DNA of 64,000 nucleotides from Cohnella thermotolerans DSM 17683 (GCF_000429825.1 NZ_KE386955.1:110004-174003), one strand, 5' to 3'. Shown: positions 52,080 to 61,678, counted from the first letter of the stretch. Made by a program: numbers and translations. The notes: generated by a model not told the origin, from the sequence alone.

Positions 52080-53234
52080 ATGTTCAAGCCGTTCAAAAAA
52101 AGCTTTGCCGCACTAGCCGTGCTGCTGTGCGCAAGTCTGCTCGCGATTTCGTCGCAGGCGTTCGCAGCAAGCGGCGTCAAGCTGTATACGCCGTATACGA
52201 GCCTGTCGGCGGCGCCCGGAGAGTCGATCTCTTACGACATCGATCTGATCAACGACACCGGGGACATTCAGACGGCCGATTTGAGCTACAGCGGATTGAG
52301 CTCGGATTGGAAAACGGAGCTGACCGCCGGCGGGCATCCGATCCGCCAGGTGTCGGTGAAGCCGAACGATTCGCAGACAGTCAACCTGAACGTGCAAGTG
52401 CCGTTCGAAGTAAGCAAAGGCGATTACGTGCTGCGGGTGAACGCGGGCACCTTCGGCTCGCTCGCTTTGAAGATCAACGTCTCGGAGCAAGGCACCTACA
52501 AAACGGAGTTCAAGGCGGAACAGCCGAACATGGAAGGCCATAGCGATTCGACCTTCACTTATAACCTGACGCTCAGCAACCGCACCGCCAGCAAGCAGCA
52601 ATATTCGCTGACGGCCGAAGCGCCGAGCGGATGGGATGCGCGGTTTTCGGTGGGAGGCAACAACGTGACGGCCGTGGACATCGATCCGAACGGATCGCAG
52701 TCGATCACGCTTACGCTCACGCCGTCCGACAAAGCTGCCGCGCAAACGTACCAAATTCCGGTTCACGCTTCCAATAGCAGCACGTCCGCGGATTTGTCGC
52801 TGGAAGCCGTCATCACCGGCACGTACGGCCTTACCCTGACGACGTCCGACCAACGGCTGAGCTCCAACGTGACGGCGGGCGGCAAGCGGAATCTTGAAAT
52901 GGTCGTACAAAACACCGGCACCGCCGAACTGACGAACGTCAACCTGACGGCCACCGCGCCGACGGACTGGGAAGTGACGTTCGAGCCGAAAACGATCGCT
53001 TCCATCAAACCCGGCCAATCGGTTCCGGTCACTGCGACGATCAAGGCGTCCGACAAGGCGCTGTCCGGCGACTACGTCGTCGGCATGACGGCGCAAGCTA
53101 CCGAGAAGTCGGCCGACGCGACGATCCGCATGACCGTCAAAACGTCGGTGCTGTGGGGCTGGATCGGCGTTCTCATCATCATTGCCGTACTGGCCGGCGT
53201 TTACGGGCTGTTCCGCAAATACGGGAGGCGGTAA
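52080..53234 (+). CDS. Secreted NEW3-domain membrane protein
   Basis: 384 residues. A signal peptide (about 1-29, AFA cleavage) is followed by three immunoglobulin-like/NEW3 beta domains (about 33-140, 145-250, 255-350). One C-terminal transmembrane segment (about 356-376) and a basic end follow. GGGAGGGG precedes the ATG. Such proteins are encoded beside ABC-2 exporters and are thought to be extracytoplasmic partners. Four bases separate it from the ATPase gene. Substrate unknown. Confidence 0.85.
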   Translation: MFKPFKKSFAALAVLLCASLLAISSQAFAASGVKLYTPYTSLSAAPGESISYDIDLINDTGDIQTADLSYSGLSSDWKTELTAGGHPIRQVSVKPNDSQTVNLNVQVPFEVSKGDYVLRVNAGTFGSLALKINVSEQGTYKTEFKAEQPNMEGHSDSTFTYNLTLSNRTASKQQYSLTAEAPSGWDARFSVGGNNVTAVDIDPNGSQSITLTLTPSDKAAAQTYQIPVHASNSSTSADLSLEAVITGTYGLTLTTSDQRLSSNVTAGGKRNLEMVVQNTGTAELTNVNLTATAPTDWEVTFEPKTIASIKPGQSVPVTATIKASDKALSGDYVVGMTAQATEKSADATIRMTVKTSVLWGWIGVLIIIAVLAGVYGLFRKYGRR

Positions 53235-53237
53235 CCG

Positions 53238-54236
53238 ATGGAACAAGCGGTTATCGAACTGAAGCGGTTGACCAAAAAATACGGCGAATTCACCGCCGTT
53301 GCAGGGCTCGATCTCTCGATCCAGCCCGGTGAAATTTTCGGCCTGCTCGGCCCGAACGGCGCGGGCAAAACGACGACGATTCTCATGATGCTCGGCCTGA
53401 CCGAGCCCACCTCCGGAACGGCGACGGTATGCGGGATCGACGCAACGCGCAACCCGATGCTCGTCAAGCGGCGCGTCGGTTATATGCCGGACGACATCGG
53501 CTTCTACGAAGACCGTTCCGGGCTGGACAATTTGATTTACACCGCCCGCCTCAACGGCATTCCCGCCAAGGAAGCCCGCGAACGGGCCGAGGAGCTGCTG
53601 GAGAAGGTCGGCCTCTCTTCCGCCGCCGGCAAGCGGACCGGCGCCTATTCCCGGGGGATGCGCCAACGGCTCGGCCTTGCCGATGTGCTCATCAAGCGGC
53701 CCGAAGTGATCATCCTCGACGAGCCGACGCTCGGCATCGACCCGGAAGGGGTTCGCGAGCTGCTGGCGCTCATTCGCGACCTGAGCCGCAACGAGGGACT
53801 GACTGTGCTTCTCTCGTCTCACCACCTGCATCAGGTGCAGCAAATTTGCGACCGCGTCGGCCTGTTCGTCGGGGGCAAACTGATCGCCTGCGGCGATCTG
53901 GATACGCTCTCCCGCGAGCTGGACGGCGGTCCGTCGCATGCGGTCGAGCTCGACGTCTCGGGCTGGAACGACCGGCTGGCGGAACGTCTGACGGCCGTCG
54001 AGCACGTCGTTTCCGTCGAGACGGTCGACTCCGACGCCTTGAGGGGCGCCGCCCCCGGAACGCCCGGCATCGTCACCGTCCGCGTGACCGGCACCGCCGA
54101 CGTGACGCCGCTTCTCGCGGCGCTCGTCGTCGAACACGGCGCCTCGCTCGTCGGCTTGCGCCCGATGCGGTACGGCCTGGACGAAATTTACCATCGCTAC
54201 TTCGAAGGAGGGGAATCCAGTGGCCGCGTTCATTGA
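53238..54236 (+). CDS. ABC exporter ATPase
   Basis: 332 residues. Walker A GPNGAGKTTT, signature YSRGMRQRLGLA, Walker B VIILDEPTLGID and the switch His in LLSSHHL are intact. The C-terminal 90 residues after the nucleotide-binding domain resemble the CcmA/NatA-type extension. It ends overlapping the permease start by 17 bases. Confidence 0.95.
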   Translation: MEQAVIELKRLTKKYGEFTAVAGLDLSIQPGEIFGLLGPNGAGKTTTILMMLGLTEPTSGTATVCGIDATRNPMLVKRRVGYMPDDIGFYEDRSGLDNLIYTARLNGIPAKEARERAEELLEKVGLSSAAGKRTGAYSRGMRQRLGLADVLIKRPEVIILDEPTLGIDPEGVRELLALIRDLSRNEGLTVLLSSHHLHQVQQICDRVGLFVGGKLIACGDLDTLSRELDGGPSHAVELDVSGWNDRLAERLTAVEHVVSVETVDSDALRGAAPGTPGIVTVRVTGTADVTPLLAALVVEHGASLVGLRPMRYGLDEIYHRYFEGGESSGRVH

Positions 54237-55239
54237 GAAGCTTCGGACGGCGGGCAAGGAGAGGGACGGCGCCGTCCGCACGGCCTCGCCCTTCTGGGTG
54301 ATGGTCCAGAAGGAATTCGGCGACCATATCCGCAGCTGGCGGTTCATTATTTTGCTCGCCATCGTGACGCTCGCTTGCGTAGGCTCTATTTACGCGGCGG
54401 TCACGGCGCTGAAGAACGGACAATCGGACGCCTCGTCGTCGGATGCGACTTCCTTTCTGTTTCTGAAGATGTTTACGGAATCCGACGGTTCGCTGCCGAA
54501 CTTCCTGACGTTCCTGTCGTTCCTCGCGCCGCTTATCGGCATCGCCATCGGCTTCGACGGCGTCAACTCCGAACGGAACAAAGGCACGCTGAGCCGCGTC
54601 ATGTCGCAGCCGGTCTACCGGGACGACTTCCTGAACGCCAAATTCGTCGCCGGGCTGCTGCTGATCGCGGTCGTCATCTTCTCGCTCGGTTTCCTCGTCA
54701 TGGGGATGGGGCTGTTCACGATCGGCTATCCTCCGACGCCTGAAGAATTTTGGCGAGTGATCGTCATGCTGTTCATCACGACCGTCTATGTCGGCCTTTG
54801 GCTCAACCTGTCGCTGCTGTTCTCCGTGCGTTTCCGGCAGGCGGCCACCTCGGCCTTGAGCGGCATCGCCGTCTGGATTTTCTTTCTCGTGTTCTACAGC
54901 ATGATCGTCAATCTCATCGGCAACGTAACGGCGCCTAGCGATCCGAACAATGCGGACGCCATTCTTCGCCAGCAGGACTGGCTCATGCTGCTGTCGCGCC
55001 TGTCGCCCGCCTATTTGTTCCAGGAAGCCGCTTCGACGCTGCTGCTTCCGGATACGAGGACGCTGAATCCGTTCATCACGCAGGATCAGGCGTATTTGGC
55101 GATTAACGCGCCGCTCTCGTTCGGTCAAAGCCTGCTGCTCGTCTGGCCGCAAGTCGTCGCCATCGTCGCGGAAACGGCACTCTCCTTCGCCGCTTCTTAC
55201 GTGGCCTTCATGCGGCAGGAGATTCGTTCCCGCTCCTAA
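54220..55239 (+). CDS. ABC-2 type permease
   Basis: 339 residues from GTG at 54220, preceded by GGAGGGGAA. A cytoplasmic N-terminus, then six membrane segments (first at about 43-63). A large extracytoplasmic loop (about 65-105 and 240-290) and motif GFDGVNSERNKGTLSRVMSQPV typical of ABC-2 permeases are present. It forms the exporter with the ATPase and perhaps the NEW3 protein. Substrate unknown. Confidence 0.92.
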   Translation: MAAFIEKLRTAGKERDGAVRTASPFWVMVQKEFGDHIRSWRFIILLAIVTLACVGSIYAAVTALKNGQSDASSSDATSFLFLKMFTESDGSLPNFLTFLSFLAPLIGIAIGFDGVNSERNKGTLSRVMSQPVYRDDFLNAKFVAGLLLIAVVIFSLGFLVMGMGLFTIGYPPTPEEFWRVIVMLFITTVYVGLWLNLSLLFSVRFRQAATSALSGIAVWIFFLVFYSMIVNLIGNVTAPSDPNNADAILRQQDWLMLLSRLSPAYLFQEAASTLLLPDTRTLNPFITQDQAYLAINAPLSFGQSLLLVWPQVVAIVAETALSFAASYVAFMRQEIRSRS

Positions 55240-55270
55240 GCCCGCCTTGACACACCAGAACAAAAACATG

Positions 55271-55317
55271 CAAAAGAAGCCGTTGTCTCCCTTACGGAGA
55301 GCAGCGGCTTCTTTGCG
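55271..55317 (+). terminator. Terminator of the NEW3-ABC operon
   Basis: GCAAAAGAAGCCG-TTG-TCTCC pairs with GGAGA-GCAG-CGGCTTCTTTGC across CTTAC. The T-run is short (TTCTTTGC). Confidence 0.7.
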
Positions 55318-55665
55318 CTCCAGCGAGGCAAGCTCCTTTTCACCCAGCCTCTGATTCAACTTCGCTTCCAGCGACGTTTCGATCGTCCGGGATCTGCTTC
55401 AACAATGCTTCTCCCGTCCCGTCGCGTTGTTGGTTTATTGGTGGTCGATTGCTCAAAGCCGTTGTTACGAGCTCACGATTATTAAACTCCAACTGAGCAG
55501 CGGGGATAAGCCTCAAAATGTGAAAAAAGGGGGATAGGGCGGTAATTGCGGACGTTGAGGAACTTGGGGCAGTCATAGAGGCAAGGGATACAGGAGCATT
55601 ATTTCGGGCAAAGTCAATCGAAGCGCTCCCCCTTGCCGGACAGGCAAGCAGAAGCGCCTTGTTGG
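55318..55665. other. Intergenic region without a clear gene
   Basis: 348 bases. A minus-strand stretch (about 55290-55385) reads like coding sequence for some 30 residues (ETSLEAKLNQRLGEKELASL) but has no start or stop context; it may be a gene remnant. Near 55629-55646 CTTGCC/GGCAAG forms a hairpin that may end the glucosidase transcript, although no T-run follows. Confidence 0.4.
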
Positions 55666-57330
55666 TTAGCGTCTGGCGTCGTCAAGCAGCTCGTAGATGC
55701 GCGCTTCGTGCGGGCGAAGCGTTGCGGTGCGTTCGCTTTCGTCTCCGCGGGGCGGATAGTTGGCCAGAAGCAAGCGTAACGTCAAGCTGCGGACGCGCTC
55801 CGGCCACTCGAACGGGACGGGCTCGTCCGAATGGTTCAGCAGGATCAGCCAGCGAACCCCGTCCAGCGAGCGTGTGTACACGTACAGCCGCTCGTCGTCC
55901 ATCCATTCCGGCCATTCCTCGAAGTCGCCGTACGCCATGACGTCATGCTCTTTGCGCAAGCGGATCAACTCTTGATAGTAGCGGTAGACGGAATCCGGAG
56001 ACGACCGGTCCTTCGCCGCGTTGATCTCCAAGTAATTCGGATTGACGCGGATCCAGGGCGTGCCCGTAGTGAACCCGGCATTCGGCGAATCGTCCCACTG
56101 CATCGGCGTTCGGGAATTGTCGCGGCTTAACGCTTGCAGCTCCCGGAACACCTCCATAGGATCGCGGCCTTTGCCGACCTCTTCGGCATAGCGGTTGATC
56201 ATCGCGATGTCGTTGTAGTCTTCGATCGAATCGAACCGCACGCCGGTCATGCCGATTTCCTCCCCCTGATAAATATAGGGGACGCCCGGCAGCGTATGCA
56301 GCATCGTCGCCAGCAGCTTGGCGGACTGCACGCGGTAGGGGCCGTCGTTGCCGTAACGGGTTACCTGCCGCGTATGGTCGTGATTGTTCAGAAACTGGGA
56401 GTTGGTGCCTTTGCCCCACAGCCCGGCGTACCACCGTCTCTGAATTTGCTTGAAACGGATCATGTCCCAGCCCGGCATTTCGTCGCAAATTTCGAAGTGG
56501 AACAGCATATCCAGCTCCCGGCGGTCTTCGCCGACAAACTTTAAGCCTTCCTCCGGCGTGACGAACGCCGCTTCGCCGACGGTGACGACGTCGTAGCGGG
56601 AGAGCACCCGCTCGTTCATCTCGCGCAAATAATCGTGCAAGCCGGGATTGTTCGTCAAGTAGCGAATATCCTCCGGCCGATCCGCGTCGGGGAAATCATC
56701 CGGCTTGGCGAGCAGCGCGATCGCGTCGAGACGGAAGCCGTCGACGCCTTTGTCCAGCCAGAACGTCATCATCCGGTAGATCGCTTCGCGCACTTCGGGA
56801 TTGCGCCAGTTCAGGTCCGGCTGCTCGGGCGCGAAGGAGTGGAAATAATATTGCCCCGTCGCCTCGTCCCATTCCCATGCCGAAGGCGAGAAGTAGGAGC
56901 GCCAATTGTTCGGCTCCTTCCCGTCCTTCGCATCCTTCCATATATACCAATCCCGCTTCGGGTTGTCGCGCGAGGAACGCGATTCGATAAACCATGGATG
57001 CCGGTCGGACGTATGGTTGACGACCAGATCCATCATCAGCTTCATGCCGCGCCGGTGAACCTCGGTCAGCAGCCGCTCCCACGTCTCCATCGTGCCGGCC
57101 TTCCGCATGATGGCTTCATAGTCCGATATATCGTAACCGTTGTCCAGATCGGGAGATTCGTAGACGGGGTTCAGCCAGACGATGTCGACGCCCAATTCCC
57201 GAATGTAATCGAGCTTGCGGATGACGCCCTCCAAATCGCCGTACCCGTCCCCGTCCGAGTCGCAAAAGCTTCTCCAATATACTTGATAGACGACGGATTT
57301 TTTCCACCATTTTTTGTTTGGAGCCGCCAA
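55666..57330 (-). CDS. Alpha-glucosidase (GH13, oligo-1,6-glucosidase type)
   Basis: 554 residues. TIM-barrel GH13 motifs: DLVVNHTSD, GFRLDAI (nucleophile Asp199), VGEA (acid/base Glu) and FLNNHDHTR (third Asp). The QPDLNWRNPEVREAI segment marks the oligo-1,6-glucosidase/sucrase group (GH13_31). No signal peptide, so it hydrolyses imported alpha-glucosides in the cytoplasm. It follows the importer permeases by 53 bases. Confidence 0.93.
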   Translation of the reverse strand: MAAPNKKWWKKSVVYQVYWRSFCDSDGDGYGDLEGVIRKLDYIRELGVDIVWLNPVYESPDLDNGYDISDYEAIMRKAGTMETWERLLTEVHRRGMKLMMDLVVNHTSDRHPWFIESRSSRDNPKRDWYIWKDAKDGKEPNNWRSYFSPSAWEWDEATGQYYFHSFAPEQPDLNWRNPEVREAIYRMMTFWLDKGVDGFRLDAIALLAKPDDFPDADRPEDIRYLTNNPGLHDYLREMNERVLSRYDVVTVGEAAFVTPEEGLKFVGEDRRELDMLFHFEICDEMPGWDMIRFKQIQRRWYAGLWGKGTNSQFLNNHDHTRQVTRYGNDGPYRVQSAKLLATMLHTLPGVPYIYQGEEIGMTGVRFDSIEDYNDIAMINRYAEEVGKGRDPMEVFRELQALSRDNSRTPMQWDDSPNAGFTTGTPWIRVNPNYLEINAAKDRSSPDSVYRYYQELIRLRKEHDVMAYGDFEEWPEWMDDERLYVYTRSLDGVRWLILLNHSDEPVPFEWPERVRSLTLRLLLANYPPRGDESERTATLRPHEARIYELLDDARR

Positions 57331-57383
57331 TCGTTGTTCCCTCCGTTAGTTCGTCCCGGCAGCTGTTCCGCCCGGCGATCCGT

Positions 57384-58220
57384 TTATTTGACCGCGCCGG
57401 CGGCGATGCCTTTAATGATGTATTTTTGCGCGAAAATGTAGAAGATGACGACCGGAATGATCGTAAGCGTAAGCCCGGCCATGGCGAGATTCCATTGGAT
57501 CGTGAACTCGCCGAAGAAATAAAACGTCGACAGCGGAATCGTCCGCAGCCCTTTGTCCGACAGCGTAAGCGAAGGCAGCAAGTAGTCGTTCCACATGGCA
57601 ATGACGTCAAGAATCGCGACGGTAATCGTAATCGTCTTGAGCATCGGAAACACGATGCGCCAGAACACGCCGAATTTGCTGCAGCCGTCCAGCGTAGCGG
57701 CTTCCTCCAGGGCGACCGGCACGGACTTGATAAATCCGTGATACAGGAACACCGCCATGCTGGCGTGGAAGCCCACGTTCATATAGATAAGGCCCTCGCG
57801 CGTATTGAGCATCGGGATGTGCAAATTCGTGCGGATCCAGTCCATCACCTGCATAAGCGGCATCATCAGCGTTTGGAACGGAATGAGCATCGTCGAGACG
57901 AAAACGAGGAAGATGATGCGGCTCAGCTTGTCGTCCGTGCGCACGAGCATCCAGGCCGTCATCGAAGCCAACACGACCACGATGACGACGGAAACGATCG
58001 TCACGTACAGAGAGTTGCCGAACGCCGTGAAGAAGCTCATTTTCTCCATCGCCTTGTCGTAATACTGAAAGCTGAAGGAGGACGGCAACGCCAGCGCGTT
58101 GCGGTACAGCTCCGCCCGGTTTTTGAAGGAGTTGACGAGCATCAGGTAGATGGGCGACAGAAAGGCCAGCGCCAGCAAGACAAGCAGCCCATTGCCCGCC
58201 GTTCGGCTCATGGTCTTCAT
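57384..58220 (-). CDS. Sugar ABC importer permease (MalG type)
   Basis: 278 residues, six membrane segments. The EAA loop with the invariant Gly (EEAATLDGCSKFGVFWRIVFPML) contacts the ATPase. One base overlaps the start of the partner permease's stop. It imports an oligosaccharide with the partner permease and binding protein; no ATPase gene is in the cluster, so a shared MsmX-type ATPase is likely (inference). Confidence 0.93.
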   Translation of the reverse strand: MKTMSRTAGNGLLVLLALAFLSPIYLMLVNSFKNRAELYRNALALPSSFSFQYYDKAMEKMSFFTAFGNSLYVTIVSVVIVVVLASMTAWMLVRTDDKLSRIIFLVFVSTMLIPFQTLMMPLMQVMDWIRTNLHIPMLNTREGLIYMNVGFHASMAVFLYHGFIKSVPVALEEAATLDGCSKFGVFWRIVFPMLKTITITVAILDVIAMWNDYLLPSLTLSDKGLRTIPLSTFYFFGEFTIQWNLAMAGLTLTIIPVVIFYIFAQKYIIKGIAAGAVK

Positions 58221-59101
58221 TAGAACTGAACCTCCCTCTTCTTCGTGATGACGACCTGCGTCAAGGTGACGGCGGCCACGATGACGAAGAACACGATCGC
58301 CTTGGCCTGGCCGAGCCCGTAATGGCCGTAACCGAAAATTTCATTATAGATGTTCATGGCGAACATCTCCGTCGCGTTGTTCGGACCGCCCTTGGTCAAC
58401 GACAGGTTGACGTCGAAAATTTTGAAGGCGCCCGACAGCGTCAAAAACAGACAGATCGTAAAGGAAGGCATCAGCAGCGGGAACACGATCCTCGTCAGCC
58501 GGTGCCACAGATTGGCGCCGTCCACTTTGGCGGCTTCGTTCAGTTCGTCCGGAATGCCCTGAATGCCGGCGATATAAATAATCATCGTGTACCCGGCCAT
58601 CTGCCAGGTGAAGACGACGACCATCGCGTACAACGCAAACTGCGGATCGATCAGCCAGTTAAAGAAGATCGATTGAAGCCCCGTCTTCTCTCCGACGTAC
58701 TTGAACACATCGGTAAAAATAAACTGCCAAATGTACCCCAGAATGAGGCCGCCGATCAGGTTCGGCAGGAAGAACATCGTTCGGGCCGCATTGCGGACGC
58801 GAAGCTTCGTTGTCACGATCAGGGAGAAGATCAGCCCGAATAAGTTGACGAGCACTAGAGCCAGCACTGTAAATTCGATCGTATGCCAGGCCGATGCCAG
58901 GAAGCGTTCGTCCTTCAGCAGCTCGGCGTAATTGTCGAAGCCGACGAACACCTTCGGGTTGGCGGGAATGCCGTCCCATTCGACGAAGGAGTAGCCGATC
59001 CCGATCAGGAAAGGCACAATGACCACCGTCGTGAAAATCAGCACCAGCGGCAGCGTGAACAGCGCGTACCATGCTTTCTCTTTTCGTTTTCGAGTCGACA
59101 C
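58220..59101 (-). CDS. Sugar ABC importer permease (MalF type)
   Basis: 293 residues, six membrane segments, EAA loop (NEAAKVDGANLWHRLTRIVFPLL). It pairs with the MalG-type permease just downstream. It lies 95 bases after the binding-protein gene, with a terminator hairpin in the gap. Confidence 0.93.
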   Translation of the reverse strand: MSTRKRKEKAWYALFTLPLVLIFTTVVIVPFLIGIGYSFVEWDGIPANPKVFVGFDNYAELLKDERFLASAWHTIEFTVLALVLVNLFGLIFSLIVTTKLRVRNAARTMFFLPNLIGGLILGYIWQFIFTDVFKYVGEKTGLQSIFFNWLIDPQFALYAMVVVFTWQMAGYTMIIYIAGIQGIPDELNEAAKVDGANLWHRLTRIVFPLLMPSFTICLFLTLSGAFKIFDVNLSLTKGGPNNATEMFAMNIYNEIFGYGHYGLGQAKAIVFFVIVAAVTLTQVVITKKREVQF

Positions 59102-59128
59102 ATCGGTTCACCGCTTTCCGGAAGATAA

Positions 59129-59172
59129 AACGAAAACCTAACGCCATGGGAAGGGTTAGGCTTTCGTTTTTT
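59129..59172 (-). terminator. Intra-operon terminator after the binding-protein gene
   Basis: AACGAAAACCTAAC (59129-59142) pairs with GTTAGGCTTTCGTT (59155-59168), one mismatch. On the minus strand TTATC follows. It sits between the binding protein and the permeases and would lower permease expression. Confidence 0.7.
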
Positions 59173-59196
59173 AAATCGGCCGCCGAATCCGGCGGA

Positions 59197-60492
59197 TTAT
59201 TTGGCGCCTTTAGCCCAGGCGGCGTCCAGGTTCTTGAGGAACTGTTCGCCGGTCATATTTTTGTCCAGGAAAAATTGCTGTGCAGCCGGAGCCAGGTCGT
59301 TGACGATAATGCCTTGCGGGAAGTAGTTCAGCGCCCACGGAATCGTCTGTCCGCTCTTGGTCGCTTCGTATACCGTTTGGGACAGCGGATCCAGGTTGGT
59401 CGCTTCGATATTCGTCATCGCCGGAATGAACTTGAATTCGTTGACGATCGCGTTCTTGCCGGTTTCGCTCGTGAACAGCCAGTTCAGGAACGCCTTCGCC
59501 GCCTTGATCTCGTCCGGGTCGGCTTTGGCGTTGACGACCCAGTTGCTGGCGACGCCGACGGCGATTTTGTCGTTGCCGGCCAGCGGCAGCGCCATCATGC
59601 CGATGTCGAAGCCCAGATCGCCGTAATCCTTCAGCATGCCGTAGCTCCAGTTGCCTTGATGGACCATGGCGGTTTTGCCGGTTGCGAAGTCGCCCATCTG
59701 CGTATCGTACTTCACTTCCATCGGGTTCGGGGTGTTCGCTTTAATCGCTTCCATAAATTTCGCGAACTCCTGGAATTCCTTCGTATCCGCCATTTTGACT
59801 TCGCCCTTGTTCAGCTTCTCGATGAAGCCCTGCGGATCGGATTGCAGCGCGAACGGCGTATTGATAATGTGGCCGATCAGGAAGTAGGCTTCCTGGGACA
59901 AGCTGAGGCCGTTCTTGCCTTCCGCTTTGAGCTTCTCCAGCGTCTTCGTGAACGAGTCGAGGTCGGTTACGTCCTTCGGGTCGACCAAGCTCTTGTTGTA
60001 GACGAGACCGAAGCCTTCGACCCCGTACGGCACGCCGACGACTTTGTCCCCGTCCTTCAGCGCCATATTCGGCGCGATGTCCTTCGTGAACGGTTCGTTG
60101 CTAAGGTCGGCGTAGTACGACTTGAACTTCTCCGCCTCTTCGCCGGTCGCGACGCTGAAGATCGTCGGCCCTTCGCCGGAGGCGAGCTTGGCTTGCAGCT
60201 GCGTCGCGTAAGCGTCGCCCGCGGAGCCCCAAACCTCCACTTCGTTGCCGGTTTCTTTCTGATAGGTCTTTGCTAGCGCTTCCAACGATTCCGCAATTTC
60301 GACCTTCGATTGGAACAACGAGATTTTTTTCAGCTTCTCTGGGGCGGCGGACGAAGAGGCCGCAGGCGAAGCGCCGGATGCGGATGGCGAGCCGGATTCC
60401 GCGTTGCCGCCCGAAGAGTTGCCGCATGCCGCCAGAAGTCCGACCATCGTCGTAGCCGTTAGTAAAACCGACAATCTTTTTACCTTTTTCAA
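59197..60492 (-). CDS. Sugar-binding lipoprotein of ABC importer
   Basis: 431 residues from TTG at 60492, six bases after GGGGGAG. The lipobox LAAC is at about 21-24, followed by a Ser/Ala linker and an extracellular solute-binding protein family 1 domain. It captures a glucan oligosaccharide, judging by the cytoplasmic alpha-glucosidase in the operon. First gene after the strong promoter; the terminator behind it fits the usual excess of binding protein. Confidence 0.93.
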   Translation of the reverse strand: MKKVKRLSVLLTATTMVGLLAACGNSSGGNAESGSPSASGASPAASSSAAPEKLKKISLFQSKVEIAESLEALAKTYQKETGNEVEVWGSAGDAYATQLQAKLASGEGPTIFSVATGEEAEKFKSYYADLSNEPFTKDIAPNMALKDGDKVVGVPYGVEGFGLVYNKSLVDPKDVTDLDSFTKTLEKLKAEGKNGLSLSQEAYFLIGHIINTPFALQSDPQGFIEKLNKGEVKMADTKEFQEFAKFMEAIKANTPNPMEVKYDTQMGDFATGKTAMVHQGNWSYGMLKDYGDLGFDIGMMALPLAGNDKIAVGVASNWVVNAKADPDEIKAAKAFLNWLFTSETGKNAIVNEFKFIPAMTNIEATNLDPLSQTVYEATKSGQTIPWALNYFPQGIIVNDLAPAAQQFFLDKNMTGEQFLKNLDAAWAKGAK

Positions 60493-60523
60493 ACCATTCT
60501 CCCCCTCAACCAAGAAGTTTTAA

Positions 60524-60534
60524 GTAAAAATCTT
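60524..60534 (-). promoter_or_regulatory. AAGTAAAA box in the leader of the sugar operon
   Basis: TTTAAGTAAAA in the 5' untranslated region resembles the half-site of the palindrome before the LacI gene (AGTAAAAT). Two more such boxes lie at 60613-60622 and 60627-60634, upstream of the promoter. They are candidate sites for the operon's LacI-type regulator. Confidence 0.45.
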
Positions 60535-60554
60535 TTAAAATCATTTCTATCGCC

Positions 60555-60603
60555 ATCATAGATAAAATATAAAGCGCTGTCAATACTATTTTATCAGCGC
60601 TTT
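60555..60603 (-). promoter_or_regulatory. Strong promoter overlapped by a cre-like site
   Basis: Minus-strand TTGACA (60583-60578), 17-nt spacer, TATGAT (60560-60555), a near-consensus sigma-A promoter. ATAAAGCGCTGTCA (60568-60581) fits the CcpA cre pattern TGWAANCGNTNWCA except the first two bases and covers the -35. AAAGCGCTG (60571-60579) and CAGCGCTTT (60595-60603) are perfect 9-bp arms. Catabolite repression is likely. Confidence 0.75.
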
Positions 60604-60645
60604 ACGATTATTCTAAGTAAAATTTTTAGTAAAACAAGTCCATAT

Positions 60646-61614
60646 TTATCTAACCGTTTTTCTCCACTTGATGGACGCGCTAATTTTGAACGGCTCCTTG
60701 ACCGCCGTCCCCTGAATCAGCTCAAGCAGCTTCTTGGCGGCCAGATACCCGGTCTCGTAGCGCGGAATCGAGATCGTCGTCAGCCCCGCGACGGCGGCGG
60801 TGTCGGAATCGTCGAACCCGGTCACGGACACGTCCTCCGGCACCCGAAGCCGGTTCTCCTCGAACGCCCGGATGGCGCCGATGGCCATGTTGTCGTTCGC
60901 GCATACGACGATCTCCGGCAGGTCGTTGCTGAGCAGCATGAGCTTGGCCGCCTGATAGCCGCTGTTTTCGCGGTAGTTGCCGTGGAAGTAATATTTCTGA
61001 TCGAACGGGATCCCGTTGCGGGCAAGCGTATCCGCGAAGCCGGCAAAGCGCTCCTTGTTGTCCAACGTGAAGCTGAGGCCGCCGATAAAGCCGAACTTCC
61101 GGAAGCCCTTGTCGACAAGCGCCTGCACCATGTCGCACATGACCGGATAGTTGTCGACGACGACGCTGCTTGCGTTCAAACGCTCGTTGTCGAGAATCCG
61201 GTCCATCATGACGACGGGCATTTCGGACGAGGCGGCGGACACGACGACTTCGTCGGTCATGCTTCCGTCAAGTATAATCGCCCCGCTCGCGAAGCTGGCG
61301 CGCAGGAAATTGCCGCTCGATTTGTTCGTGCAGATGATGAGGTCGTAACCGTTTTCCGTCAGACAGTCGCTTAAGCCCTGAATAATTTTCAAGTAAAAAT
61401 CGCGGTCGAAGTCGCTGAAGACGAAGACGATCGTCCGGCTGGCGCCGGGCTTCTGCTTTTTGGCCGCCGAGCTTGGGGTGTAGCCGTACTCGGAGCAAAT
61501 TTTCAAAACCCTCTCCCTCGTCTCCCGGCCGACGTTCTTGCGTCCGTTCAATACGTTGGAGACGGTGGAAATCGACACGTCCGCCAGTTTGGCTATCTCC
61601 TTCAACCCGATCAT
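60646..61614 (-). CDS. LacI-family regulator of the sugar operon
   Basis: 322 residues. The N-terminal helix-turn-helix LKEIAKLADVSISTVSNVLNG and hinge precede a periplasmic-binding-like effector domain (about 62-320). It is upstream of, and collinear with, the importer genes. The matching AGTAAAA boxes before its own gene and around the operon promoter suggest auto- and operon regulation. Confidence 0.92.
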   Translation of the reverse strand: MIGLKEIAKLADVSISTVSNVLNGRKNVGRETRERVLKICSEYGYTPSSAAKKQKPGASRTIVFVFSDFDRDFYLKIIQGLSDCLTENGYDLIICTNKSSGNFLRASFASGAIILDGSMTDEVVVSAASSEMPVVMMDRILDNERLNASSVVVDNYPVMCDMVQALVDKGFRKFGFIGGLSFTLDNKERFAGFADTLARNGIPFDQKYYFHGNYRENSGYQAAKLMLLSNDLPEIVVCANDNMAIGAIRAFEENRLRVPEDVSVTGFDDSDTAAVAGLTTISIPRYETGYLAAKKLLELIQGTAVKEPFKISASIKWRKTVR

Positions 61615-61678
61615 GCTTATTGGCCTCCTGTAAACCTTTTCTTAAATCTTAATATATCAACGGTTTTATTTTTTGTAA

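Noticed and set aside
52113..54362. 749-codon minus-strand frame opposite the NEW3 and ABC ATPase genes
   Set aside because: Arg/Asp/Gly-rich composition with no domain; both plus-strand genes carry clear motifs.
55290..55385. Possible small gene on the minus strand
   Set aside because: Reads like coding for about 30 residues, but lacks start, stop and ribosome binding site; at best a remnant.
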